12,806 bases of DNA from DATDUW01 sp035290185. Its GTDB lineage: Bacteria > Patescibacteriota > Patescibacteriia > UBA9934 > GWF2-40-263. The position numbers and the translations under genes are program-made. The stretch covers positions 1 to 12,806 of the forward strand of contig DATDUW010000028.1 in NCBI GenBank assembly GCA_035290185.1, written 5' to 3'. Position 1 is the first letter of the stretch. Every line of letters starts with the position of its first letter. Shown here piece by piece: positions 4,851 to 11,757 of the stretch. Under the pieces are notes generated by a model. That model worked only from the letters and a program-made list of their open reading frames with translations, made no database searches and had not been told where the DNA came from.

Positions 4851-7510
4851 TTCAGCACCTTCCTCAAATACTCTCCCGTAGGACTCCCCGCATGCATAGC
4901 AACTTCTTCGGGCGTTCCAACGCACACGATTTCCCCACCCCGATCACCACCTTCGGGACCAAGATCAATCACCCAATCCGCGGTCTTGATGACGTCGAGA
5001 TTGTGCTCGATGACGAGCATGGTATTACCGCGATCTACGAGCTTGTGCAGCACGGTGAGGAGCTGTTCGACGTCTGCAAAATGAAGACCCGTGGTCGGCT
5101 CGTCTAAAAGGTAGAAGGTGCGGCTGGTCGCGCGCTTAGAAAGTTCGGTTGCAAGTTTTACGCGCTGCGCTTCCCCCCCGGAAAGCGTAGGCGCTGGCTG
5201 GCCGAGCTTGAGATAGCCGAGACCGACTTCCACGAGCGTCTGAAGTTTATCGGAAACAAATGGAATGTCTTGAAAGAATGGAGCGGCTTCTTCAACCGTC
5301 ATTTCCAAAATTTGATAAACATTCTTTTCCTTGTATTCAATTTCAAGCGTCTCCCGATCGAACCTCCGACCTTTGCACACGTCACAGATCACATAGACCG
5401 TTGGCAGGAAATGCATTTCGATCGCGATCGTTCCATGACCTTCGCAGTTTTCGCACCGGCCTCCGGGAACATTAAAACTGAACCGCCCTGGTTTGTAGCC
5501 CCGATAACGGGCGTCGGGCGTGGCAGCGAAGAGGTCACGAATCGGACCCCAAGCCCCCGTGTAAGTAGCTGGATTTGAACGTGGTGTGCGGCCAATGGGA
5601 GCTTGGTCGATGAGGACCGTTTTATCAATATATTCGACTCCGAGAATCGATTTGTGTTTGCCGGGAGGAGATTTAGAGCCGTAAAATCTGCGTGCAAGTT
5701 CTTTATAAATCGTCTCATGGGCGAGGGTGGATTTTCCAGAACCTGAAACACCCGTCAGACAGACGAACCTACGCAGGGGAATGTCCACGTTGAGATTTTT
5801 TAAATTGTTCGCGGACGCCCCTCGGATTTTTAACACATCCTCTCCCACTGCCCGACGCTTGGATGGCACTGGAATCTTCCGCTCTCCCCGCAAATAGGCT
5901 CCCGTAATGGAAGAAGGTGTCTCAAACACCTTCGGAACCGGACCAATAGCAACCACGTGGCCGCCATGCACGCCTGCTCCTGGTCCAATCTCTACCATGA
6001 AGTCCGAAGCACGAATGGTATCCTCATCGTGTTCGACAACGAGAACCGTATTCCCCAAATCGCGCAGGTTCGAAAGCGTCTGAATCAGACGTTCGTTATC
6101 GCGCTGATGTAATCCAATGGTTGGTTCATCAAGGACATAGAGGGCGCCGACGAGACGTGACCCGACCTGCGAAGCCAATCGGATGCGTTGAGCCTCGCCG
6201 CCAGAGAGCGATCCTGCCGCGCGATTTAGTGTCAAATAATGGAGTCCAACATCTAGGAGAAACTGAAGACGATTTAAAATTTCGCGCAACAGAGTGCCAG
6301 CGATTTCCTGTTCGCGTGTGGAAAGGTCAATGGTCAAAAAATAATCCGTTGCCTGTTCAATAGGCATCGTCACGATCTCAATGATGGACAGACCCATGCC
6401 CTCCGATACGGTGGCAACCCCCTCTTGATTTCCCCCTTGGTGAGGGGGAGAAACGAGCCCCCTCCCCTTCCCAAGGGGAGGTTGGGAAGGGTTGCCAGCG
6501 GGCAACCACACATGCAGTGCCTCCTTCCGCAACCTGGCTCCCGCACATGTGAGACACGGCTCTTCGCCAAACAATTCCGTTGTTCCCAATCCATGACAGG
6601 AAGGACAAGCACCATAAGGAGAATTAAAGGAAAACAGGCGCGGTTCCACGTCCGGAAAGGAAAATCCATCCTCCGGACAACTTCCAGAGGTGGAAAGACG
6701 TTGTTCCTGGCCGTCCGGAAAAACAGCGATCGCGACCTCGTTCCCTTTTTCCACAGCCGTCTCCAGGGCTTCGGCAAGACGCTGACGCGCATCTTTTTCA
6801 AGGTTGGAATCCTCCTCTTTCATCTCCCTTTTGGAAAGGAGAAGAGACCCTAGGGGAATCGCGTCCACAACGACTTCAATTGTGTGTTGTTGGTAACGCT
6901 CCAATTTAATCTGCTTCGTAAGATCATGTTCCTTCCCGTCGATGCGCACACGAGCAAACCCTCCATTATAAAGATCATAAAGAAGCTGGTAGTACTCTCC
7001 TTTTCTTCCGCGAACAATGGGCGCAAGAATCTGCACAGATCCCTTTGTCTTTGCTGAATTTTTTTCGGAAAATTCTTTCACGCGTCGTAAGACCATGTCC
7101 ACCATTTCTTCGTTCGTGAGTTTCTGAATTTCTCGTTTGCAAATCGGACAGTGCGGTTTTCCAATGCGTGCAAAAAGAACGCGCAAATAATCATAAATCT
7201 CCGTGAGCGTTGCCACGGTCGAACGCGGGTTCGACGTGTGTGCCTTCTGGTCAATGGAAATGGCCGGGGAAAGACCTTCAATTTCATCCACATCCGGTTT
7301 CTGCATCTGCCCCAAAAATTGGCGCGCGTATGCCGAAAGTGATTCAACGTACCGGCGCTGCCCTTCGGCAAAAATGGTATCAAACGCCAAACTGGACTTT
7401 CCAGATCCGGAAAGTCCGGTAATGCAAATCAGCTTGTTGCGCGGTAATTCAAGAGAGATATTCTTGAGATTGTGTTCCCGTGCACCCCTGATGATGATTT
7501 TATCCTGCAT
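4847..7510 (-). CDS. uvrA: Excinuclease ABC subunit A (UvrA)
   Basis: UvrA is the ATP-dependent damage sensor of nucleotide excision repair; it loads UvrB. Numbering from the ATG at 7510 (887 residues): Walker A GLSGSGKS 32-39, signature LSGGEAQR 435-442 and Walker B LYVLDEP 457-463; second set GVSGSGKS 587-594, LSGGEAQR 776-783, FYLLDEP 799-805. The C-terminal zinc module has Cys686/689/709/712. The N-terminal counterpart has Cys302/305/319/322 with only 13 residues between pairs, so the usual insertion domain is missing. In CPEDGF (278-281) Asp replaces the second Cys of the usual CPxC. A repeat-derived stretch occupies about 340-370. I prefer ATG 7510 over ATG 7525 because AAAGGA (7517-7522) lies six bases upstream. 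The last codons lie outside the 40-bp repeat and may be imported. Confidence 0.96.
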   Translation of the reverse strand: MQDKIIIRGAREHNLKNISLELPRNKLICITGLSGSGKSSLAFDTIFAEGQRRYVESLSAYARQFLGQMQKPDVDEIEGLSPAISIDQKAHTSNPRSTVATLTEIYDYLRVLFARIGKPHCPICKREIQKLTNEEMVDMVLRRVKEFSEKNSAKTKGSVQILAPIVRGRKGEYYQLLYDLYNGGFARVRIDGKEHDLTKQIKLERYQQHTIEVVVDAIPLGSLLLSKREMKEEDSNLEKDARQRLAEALETAVEKGNEVAIAVFPDGQEQRLSTSGSCPEDGFSFPDVEPRLFSFNSPYGACPSCHGLGTTELFGEEPCLTCAGARLRKEALHVWLPAGNPSQPPLGKGRGLVSPPHQGGNQEGVATVSEGMGLSIIEIVTMPIEQATDYFLTIDLSTREQEIAGTLLREILNRLQFLLDVGLHYLTLNRAAGSLSGGEAQRIRLASQVGSRLVGALYVLDEPTIGLHQRDNERLIQTLSNLRDLGNTVLVVEHDEDTIRASDFMVEIGPGAGVHGGHVVAIGPVPKVFETPSSITGAYLRGERKIPVPSKRRAVGEDVLKIRGASANNLKNLNVDIPLRRFVCLTGVSGSGKSTLAHETIYKELARRFYGSKSPPGKHKSILGVEYIDKTVLIDQAPIGRTPRSNPATYTGAWGPIRDLFAATPDARYRGYKPGRFSFNVPGGRCENCEGHGTIAIEMHFLPTVYVICDVCKGRRFDRETLEIEYKEKNVYQILEMTVEEAAPFFQDIPFVSDKLQTLVEVGLGYLKLGQPAPTLSGGEAQRVKLATELSKRATSRTFYLLDEPTTGLHFADVEQLLTVLHKLVDRGNTMLVIEHNLDVIKTADWVIDLGPEGGDRGGEIVCVGTPEEVAMHAGSPTGEYLRKVLK
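4861..4900 (+). repeat. 40-bp direct repeat, right copy (inside uvrA 3' end)
   Basis: This copy is coding sequence of intact uvrA, antisense to the plus strand, for the residues AMHAGSPTGEYLR. It matches 2589-2628 at 38 of 40 positions, with both differences silent in UvrA. Confidence 0.9.
6413..6507. repeat. Palindromic repeat element inserted in frame within uvrA
   Basis: Three hairpins follow one another: TCCCCCT/AGGGGGA (6431-6437 with 6443-6449, loop 5), CCTCCCCTT/AAGGGGAGG (6461-6469 with 6473-6481, loop 3) and GTTGCC/GGCAAC (6491-6496 with 6501-6506, loop 4). GGCAACCC (6413-6420) is an inverted match to GGGTTGCC (6489-6496), and GGCAACC recurs directly at 6501-6507. In the uvrA frame it reads as a low-complexity Gly/Pro stretch (PSQPPLGKGRGLVSPPHQGG) between the N-terminal zinc module and the segment MGLSIIEIVTM, where typical UvrA has little. 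It resembles REP/RPE-type elements able to insert inside genes. Confidence 0.75.
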
Positions 7511-7596
7511 AAAAAATCCTTTCATTTGTTTTTCTCAGCCGTTTAAGGGTATCATGAACGGGAAAATGCGAAAGTTTTGCCTCATGTAAAATCGCT

Positions 7597-8553
7597 ATGA
7601 ACACTTACCTCTTATTTATTATTGGGTTTTTTCTCCTCATCAAAGGGGCGGATCTTCTGGTTGATGGTTCGGCCGCCATTGCGAAAAAAATGAAAATTTC
7701 AAGCATTGTCATTGGTCTGACGATTGTAGCCTTTGGTACTTCAGCCCCGGAATTCATCGTCAATATTTTTGCGAGCGCGCAGGGCAATAGCGAGATAGCC
7801 ATTGGAAACATCCTGGGAAGTAATATCGCAAATATCTTATTGATTTTGGGCATTTCCGCAATTATTTATCCGATAAGTGCCAAAAAAAATACGGTTTTAA
7901 AAGAAATCCCCTTAAGTCTTTTAGCCGCTGTTGTGTTGGGTTTGATGGCTAATGATCTGCTTATTGATAGGGGAACTTTTTCTGGAATCTCAAGAATAGA
8001 TGGCTTTGTTCTCTTGTCCTTCTTTCTCATTTTTCTTTACTACGTTTTTGGAATTACGAAATCGGATAAGGATATCATTGAAGAGGAGGTGAAAGTATTC
8101 AAATATCCTAAGGCGATATTGTTTATAATTCTTGGTCTTGTTGGTTTGGTTGTCGGCGGAAAATGGATTGTTGACGGCGCAGTTAAGATTGCCGAGCTTT
8201 TCAATATTAGTCAGTCGTTGATAGGTTTGACGGTTGTCGCCATTGGCACGTCCTTGCCGGAATTGGCCACTTCGGCGATAGCCGCCCATAAAAAACAATC
8301 GGATATTGCCATTGGAAATGTGGTCGGTTCAAATATTTTCAATATCTTTTGGATTCTTGGCGTCAGCGCCCTCATCCGTCCGCTGCCATTCAACCTGAGG
8401 TCCAATGGAGATATCGTCATGACGATCATTGCAAGCATCCTGCTCTTCCTCGCGATGTTTATCGGGAGAAAAAGGGTCATCGAAAGATGGCAGGGGGTCT
8501 TTATGGTTCTTTCCTATGTGGGATATATTATTTTTCTCATTCGGACTTCGTAG
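7597..8553 (+). CDS. Sodium/calcium exchanger family protein (CaCA, YrbG-like)
   Basis: This 318-residue integral membrane protein belongs to the Ca2+/cation antiporter superfamily, which typically exports Ca2+ in exchange for Na+ (some also use K+ or H+). Two inverted-topology alpha repeats are clear. The first has GLTIVAFGTSAPE (40-52) and GNILGSNIANI (70-80); the second has GLTVVAIGTSLPE (210-222) and GNVVGSNIFNI (240-250). Glu52 and Glu222 are the expected ion-binding residues. About ten hydrophobic segments are spread over the chain, with a charged loop SDKDIIEEEVK (156-166) between the halves. Length is normal for bacterial members. The ATG at 7597 has no SD; a TAAAAT hexamer five to ten bases upstream may direct a leaderless transcript. 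It is divergent from uvrA and is followed closely by a small membrane protein. Confidence 0.93.
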   Translation: MNTYLLFIIGFFLLIKGADLLVDGSAAIAKKMKISSIVIGLTIVAFGTSAPEFIVNIFASAQGNSEIAIGNILGSNIANILLILGISAIIYPISAKKNTVLKEIPLSLLAAVVLGLMANDLLIDRGTFSGISRIDGFVLLSFFLIFLYYVFGITKSDKDIIEEEVKVFKYPKAILFIILGLVGLVVGGKWIVDGAVKIAELFNISQSLIGLTVVAIGTSLPELATSAIAAHKKQSDIAIGNVVGSNIFNIFWILGVSALIRPLPFNLRSNGDIVMTIIASILLFLAMFIGRKRVIERWQGVFMVLSYVGYIIFLIRTS

Positions 8554-8567
8554 GAGGGAGAAACCCT

Positions 8568-9065
8568 ATGCTCTATTCCGAAGATCAAAAATTCCACAAA
8601 AAATTTTTCTATACCATCTTTGCTATTTCGATAGTCTTTTTCCTCTTCTCCCTGTTTGCAGATGACATTCCCCTTGATTCGTTTCAGGGGAACGATTTGA
8701 ACACCCTTCCTGTCGCGGCCGTCATGGGCGTCTTCCTTTCTTTCCTATTCCTTTTGATGAAACTAAAAATTCGCATTGATGCCACTGGCATCTATTTTCG
8801 CTTCGTGCCCTTTCACGTGAAATGGTATCATCTTCCCTTTTCAGAGATCGAAGAGGCTGTATCCGTAACCTATCGTCCCATCCGTGATTACGGGGGCCGG
8901 GGAATACGCTATGGATGGAAAAAAGGGAAGGCTTATAGCCTTTCGGGAAATAAAGGCATCCAAATTAAAACAAGAAAAAACGAACTCATCCTATTCGGGA
9001 CCCAGCATCCAGAGGAATTTCTCAAAGCGCTTAGCCATGCGCACGCCGCGTGCCGAGCAGAATAG
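8568..9065 (+). CDS. Small membrane protein with PH-like cytoplasmic domain
   Basis: This 165-residue protein has two hydrophobic segments (about 13-32 and 47-66) followed by a soluble beta-rich region of about 100 residues. The soluble part (KIRIDATGIYFRFVPFHVKWYHLPFSEIEE, then RPIRDYGGRGIRYGWKKGKAYSLSGNKGIQIKTRKNELILFGTQHPEEFLKAL) has the strand-rich pattern and terminal helix of small bacterial PH-like domains. I recall the YGGxGIRYG and SGNKGIQ type motifs from uncharacterised bacterial proteins of this form; function is not known. The start is decided by a strong SD, AGGAGGG (8552-8558), which overlaps the exchanger's TAG stop and lies nine bases before this ATG. The two genes are therefore probably one operon, and a role linked to the exchanger is possible but unproven. 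Confidence 0.8.
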   Translation: MLYSEDQKFHKKFFYTIFAISIVFFLFSLFADDIPLDSFQGNDLNTLPVAAVMGVFLSFLFLLMKLKIRIDATGIYFRFVPFHVKWYHLPFSEIEEAVSVTYRPIRDYGGRGIRYGWKKGKAYSLSGNKGIQIKTRKNELILFGTQHPEEFLKALSHAHAACRAE

Positions 9066-9117
9066 CGACGGTAGGCGCTGTTAGCTGATGTGACAAAAAA
9101 ATAAAATTTGGGCAATT

Positions 9118-9447
9118 TTAGTACGTATCACCAAAATTATCAGGAAATTTTTTGCGTAACCAAATTTCTGCTCGACTGATATAGTGTTGTTTTACAGTCC
9201 TATCTCCATCAAATTCTCTAAATACATCTCCAAATAAACTGAGTGCTGCTGATGGTGAAGGATCATTATTAACCTTATACTGTCTATATAGTAAAACGCA
9301 TGCTGCAAAATATGGCCCCTTTTCTTTTAACCATTGATTGGTTATTTTAGTTTCATCCAATTCTTCATCTTTAGGTTCACGATCATTTGGAAAACTTGAT
9401 CGCTCTTGCCCCCCCCTATCAATTTTTGATGTTCCAGTTTCAGCCAT
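9118..9447 (-). CDS. Uncharacterised 109-residue protein in an AT-rich islet
   Basis: I do not recognise this protein. It starts at an ATG (9445-9447) without an SD. Residues 1-35 are polar and probably disordered (TSKIDRGGQERSSFPNDREPKDEELDE). The rest looks helical: ITNQWLKEKGPYFAACVLLYRQYK, a short NDPSPSAALSLFGDVFREFDGD segment and TVKQHYISRAEIWLRKKFPDNFGDTY. There are no membrane segments or obvious catalytic motifs; the pattern would suit a small binding or regulatory protein, but that is a guess. Codon use is AT-rich compared with neighbouring uvrB, consistent with foreign origin. A promoter-like pair lies upstream, and the gene sits between 14-bp inverted repeats. Confidence 0.6.
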   Translation of the reverse strand: MAETGTSKIDRGGQERSSFPNDREPKDEELDETKITNQWLKEKGPYFAACVLLYRQYKVNNDPSPSAALSLFGDVFREFDGDRTVKQHYISRAEIWLRKKFPDNFGDTY

Positions 9448-9480
9448 AAAAAATAAAGTTTAATTTGTTAATTTGTTTTA

Positions 9481-9509
9481 AGAATATCTCATAAATAGAT
9501 TTTTGTCCA
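9481..9509 (-). promoter_or_regulatory. Putative promoter of the AT-rich islet gene
   Basis: On the minus strand TGGACA (9504-9509) and TATTCT (9481-9486) are 17 bases apart, matching the -35 at five and the -10 at four positions. The start would be near 9474, about 27 bases before the ATG at 9447. Confidence 0.45.
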
Positions 9510-9548
9510 GAAGTAATTGCCCAAATTTCCTTAATGAATTTTTTGACA

Positions 9549-9578
9549 TTCTGCGACGAGCGAAGCGATGTTGCAGAA
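9549..9578. repeat. Hairpin downstream of uvrB
   Basis: TTCTGCGAC (9549-9557) pairs with GTTGCAGAA (9570-9578), nine pairs including one G-T, around the loop GAGCGAAGCGAT. No T-run follows on either strand, so it is not a canonical terminator. The 9529-9636 stretch otherwise holds nothing I can support. The hairpin may protect the uvrB transcript 3' end or be an interspersed repeat. Confidence 0.5.
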
Positions 9579-9636
9579 CTCGTTCTTAGACGAATAGTTT
9601 TCGTAAATTCGACGAAGAATTGTAAATTATGCGAAT

Positions 9637-11646
9637 CTAAATTTTTTCTTTCTCCCTCAATTCCTTTTTCAACAGGACGATCTCGTCGCGCAGCACGGCC
9701 GCGGTTTCAAAATCCAGCTTCATGGACGCTTTTTTCATTTCCTGCAGTTTCTCTTGAATCACCTCTTCAATCTCATGTGGTTCAGCCATTAGTTCCAAAT
9801 CCAGAATTCCTTCTATAGACTTCTGTTCCGAACCCGCAATCATCTCACGAATGTCTCGGATTCCCTTTTTGATCGTCTGTGGCGTAATGCCGTGTTTCTT
9901 ATTATAAGCCAACTGAAGCTTGCGACGACGTTCGGTTTCCTGCAACGCCCGGTGCATGGAGCCGGTCATCTCGTCTGCATACAAAATTACCTGTCCAAGG
10001 ACATTGCGCGCCGCGCGACCAATCGTCTGGATGAGCGACGTTTCGGAACGTAAGAATCCTTCCTTGTCCGCATCCATAATCGCAACCAAGGTCACTTCAG
10101 GCAAATCCAACCCTTCCCGCAACAAGTTAACACCAACTAAAACATCGTAGGTGCCCCTCCGGAATTCCGTCAAAATTTCGATGCGTTCCAGCGTATCCAC
10201 ATCCGAATGGACATAGCTCACCTTCATGCCTTGCTCGGAAAGGAATGTGGTAAGGTCTTCGGCCATTTTTTTTGTAAGTGTGGTAATGAGGGTGCGCTCG
10301 CCGCGCGGCGTCCGGGAACGTATTTCCGCGATGACGTCATCCACCTGTCCAGGGTTTCCATCCTTAGGCGTGATGGGTCGCACGAGGACTTCGGGATCAA
10401 TGAGGCCTGTAGGACGAATAATCTGTTCCACGATACGCGAACTGTTGTTCCGTTCATATGGCCCTGGCGTGGCGCTCGTAAAAATCGTCTGGCCTGTGCG
10501 TCCTTGAAATTCAACAAATGTTAGTGGGCGGTTATCTTTCGCCGAGGGTAAACGAAACCCGTGTTCAACAAGCGTCCCCTTGCGTGCGCGGTCGCCCTCC
10601 GACATGCCGCCGATCTGCGGTACGGTCACGTGTGATTCATCAATCATGAGCAAAAAATCCTTTGGGAAATAGTCGAGAAGCGTATAGGGCGGTTCTCCTG
10701 GCTGGCGTCCATCGAAATAGCGCGAATAATTTTCAATGCCGTTGCAGTAGCCGACTTCTTCAATAAGCTCCAAATCATAATTTGTGCGCCGTTTGATCCG
10801 TTCCGCTTCAAGAAGCTTCCCTTCTTTTTCCAGTTCCGTGAGCTGCACAGCAAGCTCTTCACGGATCGCTGCTAAGGCTCGATCCATTCCTCCGGTAGCA
10901 ATAACATAATGTTTAGCTGGAAAGATCCAAACAGATGTTGTTTCGCCGCGGTCGCGACGCGTAACAGGATCTAAAAGCTGGATGCGCACCACGCAGTCTT
11001 CTTGCAAAGTCATCCGATAGATGACCTCTTCATTCATGGGCATGATTTCAATCACATCCCCGCGTGCACGAAACGTTCCACGAATAAGATCTGTATTCAA
11101 GCGTTCAAATCGCATGTCCACAAGACGTCGGATGAGTTCTCCTCGGGAAAAAGCCCGATCGCCGGCTTGAACACGTAAAACCGTCCGTTCATATTCAACC
11201 GGAGATCCTAAACTGTAAATACATGAAACTGAAGAAACGACGATAACATCCCGACGGGAAAGAAGCGCCTGGGTAGCGGAGTGCCGCAAACGATCAATTT
11301 CATTATTGATCATTGCTTCCTTTTCAATGTACGTATCTGTGCGTGGCAGATAAGCCTCGGGCTGATAATAATCGTAGTAACTCACAAAATACTCGACCGC
11401 ATTCTCCGGAAAAAATTCCCGAAACTCATTACAGAGCTGAGCAGCCAAGGTCTTATTCGGAGCCAAGACCAACGTCGATCTCTGGACAGCCTGAATCACG
11501 TTAGCCATTGTAAACGTCTTTCCAGAACCCGTGACACCAAGCAGGGTCTGGAACCGCTCGCCCGCACCTAAACCTTCAACCAACCGACGAATGGCGTCCG
11601 GTTGATCTCCGGCTGGAGAAAACGGTATTTTGAGCTTGAATGACAT
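9637..11646 (-). CDS. uvrB: Excinuclease ABC subunit B (UvrB)
   Basis: UvrB verifies damage handed over by UvrA and recruits UvrC for incision. The 669 residues are the normal length and complete. Visible parts: Walker A GVTGSGKT (37-44), the strand-separating beta-hairpin YFVSYYDYYQPEAYLP (86-101), helicase motif II IDESH (335-339), motif III FTSATPG (389-395), the C-terminal helicase lobe with LLREGLDLPEV (508-518), motif VI QTIGRAARN (540-548), and a C-terminal UVR domain (about 623-660) that contacts UvrC. There is no SD before the ATG at 11646, but a good promoter ends 17 bases upstream, implying a leader of about 11 bases. It shares strand orientation with uvrA but is separated from it by about 2.1 kb, and is divergent from mutY. 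uvrC is not in this window. Confidence 0.97.
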   Translation of the reverse strand: MSFKLKIPFSPAGDQPDAIRRLVEGLGAGERFQTLLGVTGSGKTFTMANVIQAVQRSTLVLAPNKTLAAQLCNEFREFFPENAVEYFVSYYDYYQPEAYLPRTDTYIEKEAMINNEIDRLRHSATQALLSRRDVIVVSSVSCIYSLGSPVEYERTVLRVQAGDRAFSRGELIRRLVDMRFERLNTDLIRGTFRARGDVIEIMPMNEEVIYRMTLQEDCVVRIQLLDPVTRRDRGETTSVWIFPAKHYVIATGGMDRALAAIREELAVQLTELEKEGKLLEAERIKRRTNYDLELIEEVGYCNGIENYSRYFDGRQPGEPPYTLLDYFPKDFLLMIDESHVTVPQIGGMSEGDRARKGTLVEHGFRLPSAKDNRPLTFVEFQGRTGQTIFTSATPGPYERNNSSRIVEQIIRPTGLIDPEVLVRPITPKDGNPGQVDDVIAEIRSRTPRGERTLITTLTKKMAEDLTTFLSEQGMKVSYVHSDVDTLERIEILTEFRRGTYDVLVGVNLLREGLDLPEVTLVAIMDADKEGFLRSETSLIQTIGRAARNVLGQVILYADEMTGSMHRALQETERRRKLQLAYNKKHGITPQTIKKGIRDIREMIAGSEQKSIEGILDLELMAEPHEIEEVIQEKLQEMKKASMKLDFETAAVLRDEIVLLKKELREKEKI

Positions 11647-11663
11647 AGAAACGGGAGAGAGAT

Positions 11664-11691
11664 ATCATACCGTTTTTTAGGACTCTGTCCA
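11664..11691 (-). promoter_or_regulatory. Putative uvrB promoter
   Basis: On the minus strand TGGACA (11686-11691) and TATGAT (11664-11669) are separated by 16 bases, each matching consensus at five of six positions. The start would be near 11657. The -35 hexamer forms one end of the inverted repeat at 11686-11712. Confidence 0.6.
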
Positions 11692-11712
11692 GCCAAAATC
11701 TTGGGCTGGACA
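11686..11712. promoter_or_regulatory. 9-bp inverted repeat between uvrB and mutY, operator candidate
   Basis: TGTCCAGCC (11686-11694) and GGCTGGACA (11704-11712) are perfect reverse complements around nine bases (AAAATCTTG). The left arm covers the uvrB -35 element. It is not a LexA box of the Escherichia coli or Bacillus type by spacing and sequence. No T-run follows, so it is not a terminator. It could be a protein-binding site or a remnant of an interspersed palindrome. Confidence 0.5.
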
Positions 11713-11745
11713 AGACGCACCCTTTCGAAAAAAGAATCCTGCCCC

Positions 11746-11751
11746 TACAAT
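11746..11751 (+). promoter_or_regulatory. Putative -10 element of mutY
   Basis: TACAAT matches the -10 consensus at five of six positions and lies six bases before the mutY ATG. Transcription would start at or next to the A of that codon, giving a leaderless message. No good -35 is present 16-18 bases upstream, so support is partial. Confidence 0.4.
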
Positions 11752-11757
11752 GGGATC

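Larger units (their letters stand above)
2589..4860. mobile_element. Candidate integrated segment at the 3' end of uvrA
   Basis: About 2.27 kb bounded by direct copies of the uvrA 3' end. It contains one gene (2707-4818) and 78 non-repeat bases before it. Under this model the present last codons of uvrA (KVLK-stop, 4847-4861) came in with the segment and replaced RILI-stop, as happens when integrative elements rebuild the end of their target gene. No integrase, transposase or terminal inverted repeats are visible inside, so the mechanism is open. Replacement of uvrA plus its neighbour by homologous recombination is an alternative. Confidence 0.5.
9104..9528. mobile_element. AT-rich islet bounded by 14-bp inverted repeats
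   Basis: AAATTTGGGCAATT (9104-9117) and its exact reverse complement (9515-9528) bracket a 425-bp segment visibly richer in A and T than the flanking genes. The segment holds one ORF (9118-9447) whose stop codon begins at the base after the left repeat, and a candidate promoter just inside the right repeat. No transposase is encoded and I see no clear target-site duplication. It could be a non-autonomous element or a small acquired cassette. Confidence 0.45.

Noticed and set aside
6370..6853. ORFs on both strands across the uvrA repeat region
   Set aside because: They are open because of the G+C-rich palindromes; the UvrA frame is continuous with conserved motifs on both sides.
9534..9818. 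Plus-strand ORF of 94 codons at the uvrB 3' end
   Set aside because: More than half of it is antisense to the UVR domain of uvrB, it has no SD, and the upstream part is hairpin repeat.
11686..11712. LexA/SOS box before uvrB
   Set aside because: CTGT-N8-ACAG and GAAC-N4-GTTC forms are not present; the arms are too long and too far apart.
11701..11757. TTG start extending MutY by 19 residues
   Set aside because: The extension (MGWTRRTLSKKESCPYNGI) has no family match and would be encoded by the intergenic inverted repeat.
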